Of a stretch of 64,000 nt of DNA, positions 16,711 through 30,394 are shown one piece after another. The notes under the pieces are model-generated. The model was not told where the DNA came from, ran no database searches, and was given only the letters and a program-made list of their open reading frames with translations. The first letter of the stretch is position 1. Every line of letters begins with the position of its first letter. The position numbers and the translations under genes were made by a program. The stretch comes from Phycisphaerales bacterium (GTDB lineage Bacteria; Planctomycetota; Phycisphaerae; Sedimentisphaerales; Anaerobacaceae): assembly GCA_030602885.1 (NCBI GenBank), contig JAUVYV010000003.1, forward strand, positions 1-64,000, read 5' to 3'.

Positions 16711-19512
16711 TCATTCGGCCTTTGATTTTGTTTTCAGCAATTTGACCGGGCCCTGGAGGCCTGCGGGTCTGGGGGGGTGCCAGTGGGCGTATCGCATGGC
16801 GTTGGGGTTGTCTTTAAGCGAGCGAACGTAGTTGTCGAGGGTGGTTGTGACTTTTATTTCGAGGATGTTTTTGCCGGCCTTGATAGCATCTGCGGTGTCA
16901 TACGTGTGTCGGCCATACCATTTCAGGCCCAGTGCTTTGCCGTTGAGGGTGACTTCGGATATGTCATATACTCTGCCGAGGTCGAGGATTGTTCGGGTGG
17001 TGTCGGTGAGGTCGAATTCGGTGCGGTACGCAGCGGTGCCGGCGAAGGTGAATAGTTGCGTGTCGTTGTTGGCGTCGGCAAAGTTTATGAGCTTATCGAA
17101 GGTGCGCGAGAATTTCTCGCCAGTGACGCAGTGCGTGAATTCGGCCTGCCAGGGCCCATCGATTTTGACAAAGCTGCCAAAATCGATTGCGGGTTTCGGT
17201 TTCGATGGTGGTGCGGGCATATTTGGTTCGAAGACGAGCAGGAGGGATTCGAGTGGGCCGAGGTCTATATCGAGCTCGTTTTTTTTGTCCGCGTAAGGAT
17301 ACACGGAACGTTGGCCTGTTTCAGGGTTCCAGAGCCATGGGGTTTTGTCGGCTGTATCGAATTTTGCGGTGAAGGAGAGGGGGTCGGTGCGGTTGGAGCT
17401 TGTGAAGAAGAAGATGTCACGGTTGTCGGCGGTGTAGTTGACGAAGAGGAGTTTTTCGTTTGGTTTTGAGATTTCGACGGTGGGTTCTATTTTGAATGCC
17501 TGCATTATGGCGTGTGTCCATTGTATAAGATTGGTGTTCTGTTTGGGTGCGCGAACGGCGACGACGTTTTTTTCGGCTGCGCGGAGGATTTGCCGGACGG
17601 TCATTTGTACGGAGACGGAGTTTTTGAGGAGGTCCTTGAAGCCGGGTGAGCGGTGTGGGATCGAGCCGAGGAACATAACCATTCCGCCCTGCCGTGCGAA
17701 GGAGCGGATTTTCTGCGCGGTCTTGAGCTCAATTGATTTTGAATCAGGTATGATGAGGACGTCGTATGCCTGTGGGCCGAAGCAGAGTTTTGCGTCTTTG
17801 AATTTAGCTTTTTGAATAACTTTTTCGGTGACGTAGTCGGTTGTGTAGCCGTTACTGTTAAGCGCATGCCAGAGCGGGTATAGATACCAGACGTAGTCAA
17901 CGTATCTGAATTTTGACAGGCCATGGTCGCTCCAGAGGTCGGCGGTGGGCGGGAGGATGGCGATTTTGGCCTGGTGTTTCGAGTTCTGGAAGAGGAAAGA
18001 GAAACGAGCGTTTCTGTCGGAGAAGAGCTTGAAGCAGGGCCACCAGGAGTTGTGCTCGCTGAAGTAGGAGCCGAACTGTACCCAGCCGGGGAAACCGGCT
18101 TTCGGCGGGGAATAGTTGAAGCCGTGCAGGACGGAGTGGTTGACGCCGGAGATGAAGTTGAGGTCGTCGGACTCTTTGAGGTATTCGAGGGTGACCCAGA
18201 AGACGCCGATGGTGTTTGTCATTGCTTCGCAGCTTACGATTGGTTTGCCGGTGAGGTGTGCCGCGGAGGAGGCGGTTTTGTTCCAGATGCGGTAGTGGAT
18301 TTCGGTGGTTCTGTGTGGTTCGAATGGTTCTTCGCCGGAGACTATCCAGCCGTCGCCTTCGGGGATATCGGGAATCATAAAGCCATTCAGCATATCGATA
18401 TGCCAGGGATTACCGTTGGCCTGGAATCGGCTGAGGACGCTGTTTTCGTTACAGAATTTGTGGAAGGTTTGTGCGAATCGTTCGTGGAAGAGCTCGGCGA
18501 ATGTTCTGTAGTAGTCGTATCTGACTCTGCGGACTGTGTCGTGCAGTCTGTCCTTGTCACCAGTGATTTCCGTGTCGAGGACGAGCGGCAGATATGGTCG
18601 GAGTTCATAGCCGCGTCGTTGCTCGAACTGCTGGGGGAAGTCGGTGGTCCAGTTTGCGCCGGACAGCTCGATGCTGTCGCAGAACATGGCGCGGAGGGCT
18701 GGCCCAAGCTTTCCGCCGAGCGCCGGGGCGAGCTTGGCGGACATATTGTTGAGGTATTTTTCGACGGCGGCTTTGTTTAAGTGGTCGAGGACGGGTCCGT
18801 CGGCACCGGGCGCACCACCGGTAACGGAGCGGAAGTTTTCGCGCCAAGTACCGATGTACAGTGTATGATTTCCATCCGGGACATCGAATTGGATTGAGCC
18901 GTCGGGATTGATTTTGTCCTTGAGCTCAATTCCGGATTTGAAGGTTTCCAAGCCATCGGGGACAACTCGGAGGAACATGAGCCGGCGTTTTGTACCGGGT
19001 CCGACGGGGCGAGCGGGGTCGGGGAGGTTCATAAGTTCGGTTGCGTTTGATTCGAAGAGGGCTGGGCCGGTGAGGTGTTTTTTGGCAAGGGTAACTATTT
19101 GTATCTGCTCGCCGGATTTGAGGAAGGGGGCGCCAAATGGCCAGCCGGAGCCGACGATGAGGTCGGCGAGCATGCCGCGTTGTTTTGCGCCATCGCAGGT
19201 GGCTTTTACTATCCGGTTCCATTCGTCGCTGAGCCATACGAGGGGTTTGGCGTCGATGTTTTCGAACTGCTGTTGGCCGCCGGGCATTGCAATGGGGTTG
19301 ATTTCGACGCCGCCTATGCCGGCGGCTTTCATCACATCGAGCTCACGGAGGACTTCGTGTTCGGTCGGGCAGTTTCCGTTCCACCACCATCGGACGAAGG
19401 GACGTGCGGAGGCGGGCGGGCTTTCGAAGCCGTCGTAGAGTTTATCGACAGCGAAGGCGGGCGCAGGGATGATGAATGCCAGCATGAGGCAGAAGCAGTT
19501 TTTCTTTTTCAT
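16711..19512 (-). CDS. Exported GH106-like glycoside hydrolase, copy 2
   Basis: A 933-residue protein. The signal peptide starts at MKKKNCFCLMLAFIIPAPAFA; I moved the start to 19512, where AAGGAA precedes the ATG. After it comes the GH106-type opening ARPFVRWWWNGN, with ELDVMKAAGIGGVEINP and LIVGSGWPFG, and a C-terminal galactose-binding-like region (SEVTLNGKALGLKWYGRHTYD). GH106 enzymes are alpha-L-rhamnosidases. It is a clear paralogue of the next gene upstream, with the same motif order. Probably periplasmic or surface; the rhamnoside substrate is inferred from the family. Confidence 0.78.
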   Translation of the reverse strand: MKKKNCFCLMLAFIIPAPAFAVDKLYDGFESPPASARPFVRWWWNGNCPTEHEVLRELDVMKAAGIGGVEINPIAMPGGQQQFENIDAKPLVWLSDEWNRIVKATCDGAKQRGMLADLIVGSGWPFGAPFLKSGEQIQIVTLAKKHLTGPALFESNATELMNLPDPARPVGPGTKRRLMFLRVVPDGLETFKSGIELKDKINPDGSIQFDVPDGNHTLYIGTWRENFRSVTGGAPGADGPVLDHLNKAAVEKYLNNMSAKLAPALGGKLGPALRAMFCDSIELSGANWTTDFPQQFEQRRGYELRPYLPLVLDTEITGDKDRLHDTVRRVRYDYYRTFAELFHERFAQTFHKFCNENSVLSRFQANGNPWHIDMLNGFMIPDIPEGDGWIVSGEEPFEPHRTTEIHYRIWNKTASSAAHLTGKPIVSCEAMTNTIGVFWVTLEYLKESDDLNFISGVNHSVLHGFNYSPPKAGFPGWVQFGSYFSEHNSWWPCFKLFSDRNARFSFLFQNSKHQAKIAILPPTADLWSDHGLSKFRYVDYVWYLYPLWHALNSNGYTTDYVTEKVIQKAKFKDAKLCFGPQAYDVLIIPDSKSIELKTAQKIRSFARQGGMVMFLGSIPHRSPGFKDLLKNSVSVQMTVRQILRAAEKNVVAVRAPKQNTNLIQWTHAIMQAFKIEPTVEISKPNEKLLFVNYTADNRDIFFFTSSNRTDPLSFTAKFDTADKTPWLWNPETGQRSVYPYADKKNELDIDLGPLESLLLVFEPNMPAPPSKPKPAIDFGSFVKIDGPWQAEFTHCVTGEKFSRTFDKLINFADANNDTQLFTFAGTAAYRTEFDLTDTTRTILDLGRVYDISEVTLNGKALGLKWYGRHTYDTADAIKAGKNILEIKVTTTLDNYVRSLKDNPNAMRYAHWHPPRPAGLQGPVKLLKTKSKAE

Positions 19513-19538
19513 CGTGTCCGTTCCTTGATAGTGACGAA

Positions 19539-22316
19539 TCATTTTGTTTTGCAGAGTCGGACGGGGCCGAGCATTCCCACGGGTTCGACGGGATACCACC
19601 AGGCATATCGTCCTGCGGGGGTGTTTCTTTCTGCCTTGCGGACAAAGTTGCCGAGATGGGTGGTCAACTTCACTTCAAGGGTGTTGGTTCCTTTTTTGAG
19701 TTCTGTCCGCGTATAGTAGATGTGTCTTCCGTACCATCGGACGCCGAGGTTTTTGCCGTTAAGGGTGACTTCCGATACGCCGTGCACTTTACCGAGATCA
19801 AGCATTCTAAGACTGGTGTCGGCAAGATCGAATGTTGCCTTGTATGTTATGGTTCCGGCGAAGGTGTTGAGCTTTTCGTCGTCTGATTTCCCGATGTCGA
19901 TGAGTTTGGGCATCGGGTGAGGAAATTCTTCGTTGGTTACGGCGTGGTCGAACCGGACCTGCCAGCTTGGATTTAGTTTGATGAATTGTTTTTCATCTAT
20001 TCCCGGCTTTGAGAATTGCGCGCCGATTTGGTCCGGCTGGAATACGAGCAGCAGAGATTCGAGTGGTTCGAGATGGATTTGGAGCTTGTTGGGCGTGTCT
20101 GAGGCATAGAGAAACGAGCTGCCGGTTTCGGGGTCCCACTGCCAAGGAATCATGTTGACATCAGTATTGAACCGGGCTTGGAAATCTATTGATTCTTCCA
20201 TATCAGACCATGCGAAGAAGAAGATGTCACGGTCGGCGATTTTGTGGTGGATTTGTGAGAGGTTTTGGTTTGGCGATGAGATTTTGACGTCAGGCTGGAC
20301 GCCGAACTTAGCCATGGTTTTGCCTGCCCAGGCGACGATGTTGTCTTTTGTGGGTGGGGGTACAACGGCGACGTTGTCGGGATTTTCGGCGAGGGCGGAG
20401 TTGATTGCCTCTTTTACGAGCTGGTCGTTTTGCTCAGCATTGTTGAACGAGGGTGAGCGATGCGGGGCTTTGCCGACGAAGGCGATTTTGCCACCTGCCT
20501 TTGCGTATTCGGCGAGTCGTTTTGCGGTTTTTGGCAAGATGGTTTCGACATTTTCGAGGATGAGGATTTCGTAGGCGCGTGGGCCGACGCGGATTTTCCC
20601 ATCGTCGAATTTTGCCTGAGCGAGTACGTTGTCGCTGGTATATTCGACGTTGTAGCCGTTCTGATGGAGTGCTTCCCAGATACGATAGAGGTACCATGGT
20701 GATGAGACTTCGCCTTCAGCAAATGGATGATAGGGTCTGCCTACGGTGGACCAGATATCGGCATCTGGGGTGAGAATAGCGACGTTTGCCTGGGCGTATG
20801 AGCCCTGTAGTACGGCGGAGATTCTGGCGTTGTAGTCGGCCCATTTTCTAAAATACGGCCACCATGGATTTTTTTCGTTGAAGTAGCAGCCGAACTGCAC
20901 CCAGCCCGGGAAGCCGGCGAGCGGCGGGGTGTAGTTGAAGCCGTGGAGGATCGAGTGAGTAACGCCTGAGATGAAGTTGAGGTCGTCGGCTCTTTTGATG
21001 TGCTCGGGCAGGACACGAAATACTGTGACAGTATTGGTCATAGCCTCGCAGCTTACCTCTGTTTTGCGCATCAGATGTGCCGCCGAGGCGACGTAGCGGT
21101 TGATGGTGGTCGGGTGCGCAGACTTGTTTACGTCGCGGATCCACATTTCACATTCGGGGATATCGACGAGCAAACTGGTGTCGAGTGGGTGCGATTCTCG
21201 ACCGTAGGCCTGGGCGCGGCTTTTGACGCCATTGGCATGACACCATTCGGTGAAGGTCGTCATAAAACGTTCCATGAACAGCTCGATGACCGTTATGTTG
21301 AAATCATATCTCAGTCGTTTGAGGGTATCGTGGAACTCGGTGTCACCTTTGACGGGGTCGAGGTCGGCCATGTAGTGCAGATAGGGATTGGGGTCGTAGC
21401 CGCGTCGTTTCCTGAACTGTTCAGGGAAGTCGCCTGTCCAGTTTGTGTGTCCCAACTCGAGTGAATCGCAGAACATGGCGCGGAGGTGATTTCCCATTTT
21501 GCCGTCGAGGACGGGATTGAGGGCATCGGACATTTTGTTGAGGTACTTGAGGACGGATGCTTTGTTGAGATGGTCCACGACGGGCCCGTCTGCGCCGGGG
21601 CCGCCTCGCGAGACGTGTCTGTACCCTTCTCGCCAGGCGCCGGCATAGAGGATGTGGTTTCCGGGAGGGATATCGAATTTGATGGAACCGTCAGAATTTA
21701 TCTTGCTCATCATATCAGTGCCCGGCTGTAGCTTCTGTGTTTCAGCAGGAACGAGTTTAAGGAAGACAAGTTTCGGCTCTGAGCCGACCTCTATTCTCTG
21801 TCTTCGTCTGCCGCCACTGAGGGCAATGGCGGCCTCAGCGAGCTCTTTTGACGTGCCTTCGAAGGTGCCGGGGCCGGAAAGCTTTTTCTTGTTGACGGTG
21901 ATAATCTGTATTTGCTCGCCAGATTCGAGGAAACGTCCGCCGAAGGGCCAGCCGGAGCCGACTATGAGGTCGGGTATCATGCCGCGTTCGCGCGCGGCTT
22001 TGGCGGTGGCTTTTACGACCTCGTTCCATTCGCCGCTGAGCCAGTCAAGGGGCGTTGTCGCATCGAGGCTATCCTGGGTTGCTGCGGGCATGGCGATCGG
22101 GTTCATCTCGAAGCCACCGATTCCCGCTTCTTTCATTACGTCCAGCTCACGGAGTGTTTCTTCGGTGGTGACACGGTTGCCATTCCACCACCATCGGACA
22201 AAGGGTCTGGCCTGTGCGGGTGGGTTTTTGAAGACTTCATAGAGCGGGTCGGCAGCGATGGACGGGACGGTGGTGAGCACTATTAGGGTCAGCATGGATA
22301 ACTTGACTTTTCTCAT
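19539..22316 (-). CDS. Exported GH106-like glycoside hydrolase, copy 1
   Basis: A 925-residue paralogue of the downstream gene. It has a signal peptide (MRKVKLSMLTLIVLTTVPSIAA), then ARPFVRWWWNGNRVTTEETLRELDV, LIVGSGWPFGGRF and the C-terminal SEVTLNGKNLGVRWYGRHIY domain. The two copies share motifs along their whole length but are well diverged, which fits different linkages or subsites in one glycan. It lies 25 bases after the LacZ-like gene and 26 before copy 2. The GH106 alpha-L-rhamnosidase assignment is by recognised motifs only. Confidence 0.78.
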   Translation of the reverse strand: MRKVKLSMLTLIVLTTVPSIAADPLYEVFKNPPAQARPFVRWWWNGNRVTTEETLRELDVMKEAGIGGFEMNPIAMPAATQDSLDATTPLDWLSGEWNEVVKATAKAARERGMIPDLIVGSGWPFGGRFLESGEQIQIITVNKKKLSGPGTFEGTSKELAEAAIALSGGRRRQRIEVGSEPKLVFLKLVPAETQKLQPGTDMMSKINSDGSIKFDIPPGNHILYAGAWREGYRHVSRGGPGADGPVVDHLNKASVLKYLNKMSDALNPVLDGKMGNHLRAMFCDSLELGHTNWTGDFPEQFRKRRGYDPNPYLHYMADLDPVKGDTEFHDTLKRLRYDFNITVIELFMERFMTTFTEWCHANGVKSRAQAYGRESHPLDTSLLVDIPECEMWIRDVNKSAHPTTINRYVASAAHLMRKTEVSCEAMTNTVTVFRVLPEHIKRADDLNFISGVTHSILHGFNYTPPLAGFPGWVQFGCYFNEKNPWWPYFRKWADYNARISAVLQGSYAQANVAILTPDADIWSTVGRPYHPFAEGEVSSPWYLYRIWEALHQNGYNVEYTSDNVLAQAKFDDGKIRVGPRAYEILILENVETILPKTAKRLAEYAKAGGKIAFVGKAPHRSPSFNNAEQNDQLVKEAINSALAENPDNVAVVPPPTKDNIVAWAGKTMAKFGVQPDVKISSPNQNLSQIHHKIADRDIFFFAWSDMEESIDFQARFNTDVNMIPWQWDPETGSSFLYASDTPNKLQIHLEPLESLLLVFQPDQIGAQFSKPGIDEKQFIKLNPSWQVRFDHAVTNEEFPHPMPKLIDIGKSDDEKLNTFAGTITYKATFDLADTSLRMLDLGKVHGVSEVTLNGKNLGVRWYGRHIYYTRTELKKGTNTLEVKLTTHLGNFVRKAERNTPAGRYAWWYPVEPVGMLGPVRLCKTK

Positions 22317-22341
22317 CGTACACTCCTTCTATTGAACGGAC

Positions 22342-26516
<4,175 letters not shown>

Positions 26517-26547
26517 GTTCTTGTCCTTTCAAAACCGAGAAAATGTC

Positions 26548-28437
26548 TCATCTTCGTTTGTGGTCTCCTTTAGGGATGACTTTGCCGAGTTTGAGGACTC
26601 TGTAGTGGTCGAGAGGGATGTCGTTTATGCCGCCATCCCATTCGCGGAGTACGCCGTCCCATGATTTGTCCGGGTGGCCGTAGAGTCCCTCTGCATAGAT
26701 TGGGCTGCCGCCGGCGTTATCGACATTGACCATGCCGTATTTCTGCAGTGCTCTTGCGACAACCTTCTCGCCGGGCAGCAAGTCAAACTGTTCGAGGTCG
26801 AGGTTGGGGTCAAGTTGTATGACAGCACCTTCCGGTATCCCGCCTTTGGTGCGGCCATCGGTCCAGGCGGCAGGGAAAACAAACTCCTGCAGGGCATTAA
26901 ATCGCGTAGCAAAAGACAGCTTGTGTCTTATCTCGCCCGCCTGCACCTCATCATACATAATCAGCCCTGCGATGATGGGGACACCGGCTGCTCGACCGGG
27001 GCCGTGAAAGTGGATGCTCTCGCCGGTCTTCGCATCGAAATCTTCCCGGTTGAAAACACCAGGCCCGTCCAACGGATAGACCATACCGGTAAACGAAGCC
27101 CAGGAGCCGTCCGGCTGTTTCTCGGTGTACCACATGTCCCAGACCATCATTCGCTTCCAATCTACGATTGCCATGTGGTGGTCGGTTTCGGGATCGGGGG
27201 TCGCGTTGTCAGGAATAGGAACGTCCTTTCCGAATCCGGGACCATGATTGAAGCGGGACGTCCTCTCATAACGCCTGTTGCCGGGTTCGAGGCCTCTTCG
27301 CTTGACCATAATCGGGGCCAGCCGCTTGACGTCATACGTCGGTGTATAGCTGTCGACTTCATACACAGGTATTGCAAAATCGGTGGTGTTGATGCCGAAC
27401 CTGTTGCCGGTTGGTTCGGTCTTTAGCAGGCCGAGCCAGTAGTCGCTTTTGGGGTCGATTTCGGGATTTTCAGGCAGCGGCTGGTTCCAGAAGCTGTCGT
27501 CGGAGAAGAATCTCCGCGGCTTTTTGGCAGTGGCGGTTTCGCCTTTGACTTTGAAGTTTCTGTAGCTGAGCAGTTTGATGCTGCGTCTTTTGATTACCTC
27601 TTTTACCTTTTCGCTTGTGAAGGCATAGACTTCGCCGTAGCGTTCGTTGGCAACCGTGTAATATTTTTCGTGGCCTATTGCCCTTGTTTCGGGGGTATCC
27701 ATAGCGGGATGTCCGCCAATCTGGTAGGTGCCGGGTGTGAGGTTTTCGAGGAGCTCGACGAGCTTTTCTTCTCTCTGCTGCGGCGTATCGGCCCCTCTGC
27801 CGAAGCGGCCGGCGCGTTTTACGGAGGACATGTCAACGACGAGATTGTATTCGCGGGCGAGGCAGTCGATGAGCTCTTTCATTTTCGGGTCGATGCCGGA
27901 CAGTCCCATGTGGCCGGTGAGGTGAGAGACCTGACTTGGCAGCTCTTTGAGGGCCAACTCGATTTGGGCGCGAAGCTCGGCTTCGACTTCCTTCATATCC
28001 GGCTTTGCGTTCCAGAAGGCGTCTTTGGCATCGGGATCATCCCAGTTTTTGGTCTTGGGATAGAAATTACCCCGGGCGTCAACGAGTGTCGGGGCCTGTG
28101 TCATCGGCCCCCATTTGTAGTTGTCCCATTCGCTGGTGAGCGTAAGGTGTATGCCGACGTCGAGCATGGGGTTTTCATTGAGCATTTTGGCAGCTTCTTT
28201 AAACCAGGGACAAGGGGCCATAACTTCGCATGTGCGGAGGATTCCTTCTTTGTAGCATTTGATGATTCCGACATTCGAGGCATGACAGTAGCCGATATCG
28301 TCGCCGCGGACGATGAGGTAGATACTGTTATCAGCACTGGTGTCGGCGGCGAATGTCGCGGTTATGGCTAACATCGAAATAGTAAGGGAAAACGCACCGA
28401 GCATAAAACTGCATCTCGTCAAATTTTTGTGAACCAT
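26548..28437 (-). CDS. Exported ChbG/YdjC deacetylase fused to an uncharacterised C-terminal domain
   Basis: A 629-residue two-domain protein with a signal peptide ending near residue 31. Residues about 38-300 form a ChbG/YdjC deacetylase (RGDDIG with Asp at 46-47, GIHLTLTSEW, TGHMG). After a KKPRR linker, residues about 310-629 form a second domain beginning SDDSFWNQPL and containing GINTTDFAIPVY, DHHMAIVDW, FHGPGRAAGVP and GEIRHKLSFA. Secreted actinobacterial proteins carry a similar FW..PL/GIN.T/GEIRHA pattern, but I know no function for it. It lies 17 bases after rmuC and 31 before the second deacetylase. Confidence 0.8.
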   Translation of the reverse strand: MVHKNLTRCSFMLGAFSLTISMLAITATFAADTSADNSIYLIVRGDDIGYCHASNVGIIKCYKEGILRTCEVMAPCPWFKEAAKMLNENPMLDVGIHLTLTSEWDNYKWGPMTQAPTLVDARGNFYPKTKNWDDPDAKDAFWNAKPDMKEVEAELRAQIELALKELPSQVSHLTGHMGLSGIDPKMKELIDCLAREYNLVVDMSSVKRAGRFGRGADTPQQREEKLVELLENLTPGTYQIGGHPAMDTPETRAIGHEKYYTVANERYGEVYAFTSEKVKEVIKRRSIKLLSYRNFKVKGETATAKKPRRFFSDDSFWNQPLPENPEIDPKSDYWLGLLKTEPTGNRFGINTTDFAIPVYEVDSYTPTYDVKRLAPIMVKRRGLEPGNRRYERTSRFNHGPGFGKDVPIPDNATPDPETDHHMAIVDWKRMMVWDMWYTEKQPDGSWASFTGMVYPLDGPGVFNREDFDAKTGESIHFHGPGRAAGVPIIAGLIMYDEVQAGEIRHKLSFATRFNALQEFVFPAAWTDGRTKGGIPEGAVIQLDPNLDLEQFDLLPGEKVVARALQKYGMVNVDNAGGSPIYAEGLYGHPDKSWDGVLREWDGGINDIPLDHYRVLKLGKVIPKGDHKRR

Positions 28438-28454
28438 TTTCTTCTCCCGAGCGG

Positions 28455-29543
28455 TTAGCCCCGGGTTTCACCCAGGGTTGAATTTGAACTCGATTCGCTG
28501 CCCACTGCGACCGGTTTTTCTTCGCTTTGCTCTTCGGCCTGGATCTGGTCGAGATGGAGAGTGAATCGGTCGAGTTTTTTCTGGCTGTCCTCATATTTGT
28601 TGTAGGCGTTTCTCAGGTGCGCGCCGAGTGTTTCCCAGCTGTTGGTGAAGTCCTTAAACGAGAAGTTGAGCTTTTTTAGGTTTTGTCTTATTTCGGCGGC
28701 CTGTTTTTCGATTTGGAGGCCATGCAGGCCCATTACGACGGTCATCAGATAGGCGTAGAGCAGGTTCGGGGAGACGGGTATTACTTTCTTATCGAGTGCA
28801 TATTGGAGGATATCAAGAGTATCATCCTGGTGCTTTACGATTGTCTGGTAATAGACGTTTTCGGCGGGGATGTACATAAGGGCAAAATCCAGTGTCCCTT
28901 CATCCGGCCTGATATAGTTAGAGGCGATTTTGTCGATATGGATGGTTACATCCTTTAGCAGTTGTTTTCGCTGGCGGAGTTTTTCGTCGTCGGTCTGGGC
29001 GTTTGCGAGCCGTTCGAAACTGGGCAGCGGGAATTTCGCATCTATAGGCGCGGAGAAGTCGGCCATTTTCACAAGCGCATCGACTCTCTGGCCATCTCTG
29101 AAGGAGTACTGGAGCTCGTAGCTGTCTTTTGGCAGGACCTGGCTGAGCATGTGTTCGAGCGACCATTCGCCCATCTGGCCTCGCAGCTTTGGTGAGCTGA
29201 GGATATCCTGGAGTCGTTTGACATCGGAGCCAAGCTGGAGCATTTGCTTGTTTGTGCCCTGGAGCTCGCCTATCTGGGCGATGAGTCGGCCGAGGACTTC
29301 CTGGCTGGACCGGAGGCCCTGTGTGAGCGCAGTCTGGCCTGTCTGGAGTGAGGCCTGCATCGACTCGGTGGTCTTGTCCTGGGCGATTTTCAGGGTGTCG
29401 AGCTGCTCCTGAAGGTGGTAGATGCCGGCGGACTGACCTGCGATTTTTTCTCTGCTGGCGGAACTGGAGACGATAAGCCAGATTAAGAAGCCCACAACCA
29501 GAACGCTCAGCACGGCACTTACGATGATAAGTATCTGTTCCAT
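28455..29543 (-). CDS. rmuC: DNA recombination protein RmuC
   Basis: A 362-residue RmuC. One N-terminal membrane helix (about residues 4-25) is followed by a coiled coil to about residue 110, then the nuclease-like domain: LRGQMGEWSLEHML, RVDALVKM and SAPIDAKFPLPSFERL. RmuC limits inversions at short inverted repeats. It is the first gene of the long minus-strand run and has a strong promoter at 29570-29598. Only 17 bases separate it from the deacetylase fusion, so read-through into the saccharolytic genes is likely. Confidence 0.93.
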   Translation of the reverse strand: MEQILIIVSAVLSVLVVGFLIWLIVSSSASREKIAGQSAGIYHLQEQLDTLKIAQDKTTESMQASLQTGQTALTQGLRSSQEVLGRLIAQIGELQGTNKQMLQLGSDVKRLQDILSSPKLRGQMGEWSLEHMLSQVLPKDSYELQYSFRDGQRVDALVKMADFSAPIDAKFPLPSFERLANAQTDDEKLRQRKQLLKDVTIHIDKIASNYIRPDEGTLDFALMYIPAENVYYQTIVKHQDDTLDILQYALDKKVIPVSPNLLYAYLMTVVMGLHGLQIEKQAAEIRQNLKKLNFSFKDFTNSWETLGAHLRNAYNKYEDSQKKLDRFTLHLDQIQAEEQSEEKPVAVGSESSSNSTLGETRG

Positions 29544-29569
29544 TTTTTTATCCTCGCAAAATCGCAGCC

Positions 29570-29598
29570 ATTATAGGTTTTCGGTTGGCGGTCGTCAA
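29570..29598 (-). promoter_or_regulatory. Strong sigma-70-type promoter of rmuC and the operon behind it
   Basis: Minus strand: TTGACG (29598-29593), 17 bases, perfect TATAAT (29575-29570). Eleven of twelve consensus positions match. It stands back to back with the plus-strand promoter at 29637. Confidence 0.75.
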
Positions 29599-29636
29599 AA
29601 GGAGAATGTGTGCAGCCGGAAAGGTGAGGATAAAGC

Positions 29637-29665
29637 TTGATATAAGGGCGGCGGGCCGCTATTCT
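29637..29665 (+). promoter_or_regulatory. Sigma-70-type promoter of the HAD hydrolase
   Basis: TTGATA (29637-29642), 17 bases, TATTCT (29660-29665). The ATG at 29677 lies only 11 bases after the -10 element, so the transcript would be leaderless or nearly so. Confidence 0.5.
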
Positions 29666-29676
29666 CCTAAGGAGCT

Positions 29677-30318
29677 ATGGGTAAGATAAAGGGTGTAATA
29701 TTTGACGGAGGAGGGGTTTTAATAAACGACCCGGCGCCGGGCCTGGTGAGCTATTGCGCCAAAGGGCTTGGGGTAAGTGAAGAGGACTTTTGCAAGGCAT
29801 TTGAGAAATTCCTGCACGGGTTCCAGACGGGCAAGACAAGCCATCGGCAGTTCATGGAACAGATAGCCAGCGAGTTAGGGGTTGAGATGCCAGAGGCGGA
29901 ATGCCTGTGGCATGAGGCGTTTATATCAGCGTACAGGGAAAGGCAAGAGATGTTCGAGCTGGCCAGGAGGGTCGGGGCGAATGGGTACCGGACAGCGTTA
30001 TTGACGAATACGGAGAGGCCGGTGATGGATTTCTTTGCCAAGCAGGTGGATGGTTTGTTTGATGTTTATGTTTTTTCGTGTGTTGAAGGTACGGCCAAGC
30101 CGGAAAGGCGAATCTACGAGGTGACGCTGGAACGGCTCGGGACTAAGGCAGAGGAGTCGGTTTTTATCGACGACAGGGAGGACTATATCGAGGGGGCAAA
30201 GCGTGTGGGGCTTAGAACGATTCTTTTTGAGGGTGTTGAGCAGGTGAAAAATGAGTTTGGGCGGTTTGGGGTGAGGATAGAAAAGAGCGGTGCGGGCGGG
30301 GAAGGAAAGAAAATCTGA
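29677..30318 (+). CDS. HAD-superfamily (HAD-IA) phosphatase
   Basis: A 213-residue HAD hydrolase. Motif I reads VIFDGGGVLI, with the nucleophile Asp kept and Gly in place of the usual second Asp, as in the YihX sugar-phosphatase group. Motif II is LLTNTE, the Lys is in TAKPERRIYEVTLERLG, and motif IV is FIDDREDYIEGAK. It dephosphorylates a small phosphorylated metabolite, probably a sugar phosphate, in the cytoplasm. AAGGAG lies only two bases from the ATG, which would be weak on a leadered transcript. Confidence 0.88.
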   Translation: MGKIKGVIFDGGGVLINDPAPGLVSYCAKGLGVSEEDFCKAFEKFLHGFQTGKTSHRQFMEQIASELGVEMPEAECLWHEAFISAYRERQEMFELARRVGANGYRTALLTNTERPVMDFFAKQVDGLFDVYVFSCVEGTAKPERRIYEVTLERLGTKAEESVFIDDREDYIEGAKRVGLRTILFEGVEQVKNEFGRFGVRIEKSGAGGEGKKI

Positions 30319-30394
30319 GAGGTAATTGATAACATATATGCAGGCAACCGTTTTTATTGTCACACCCTGACCTGAGTTAGTGAGGAGCAGATTT

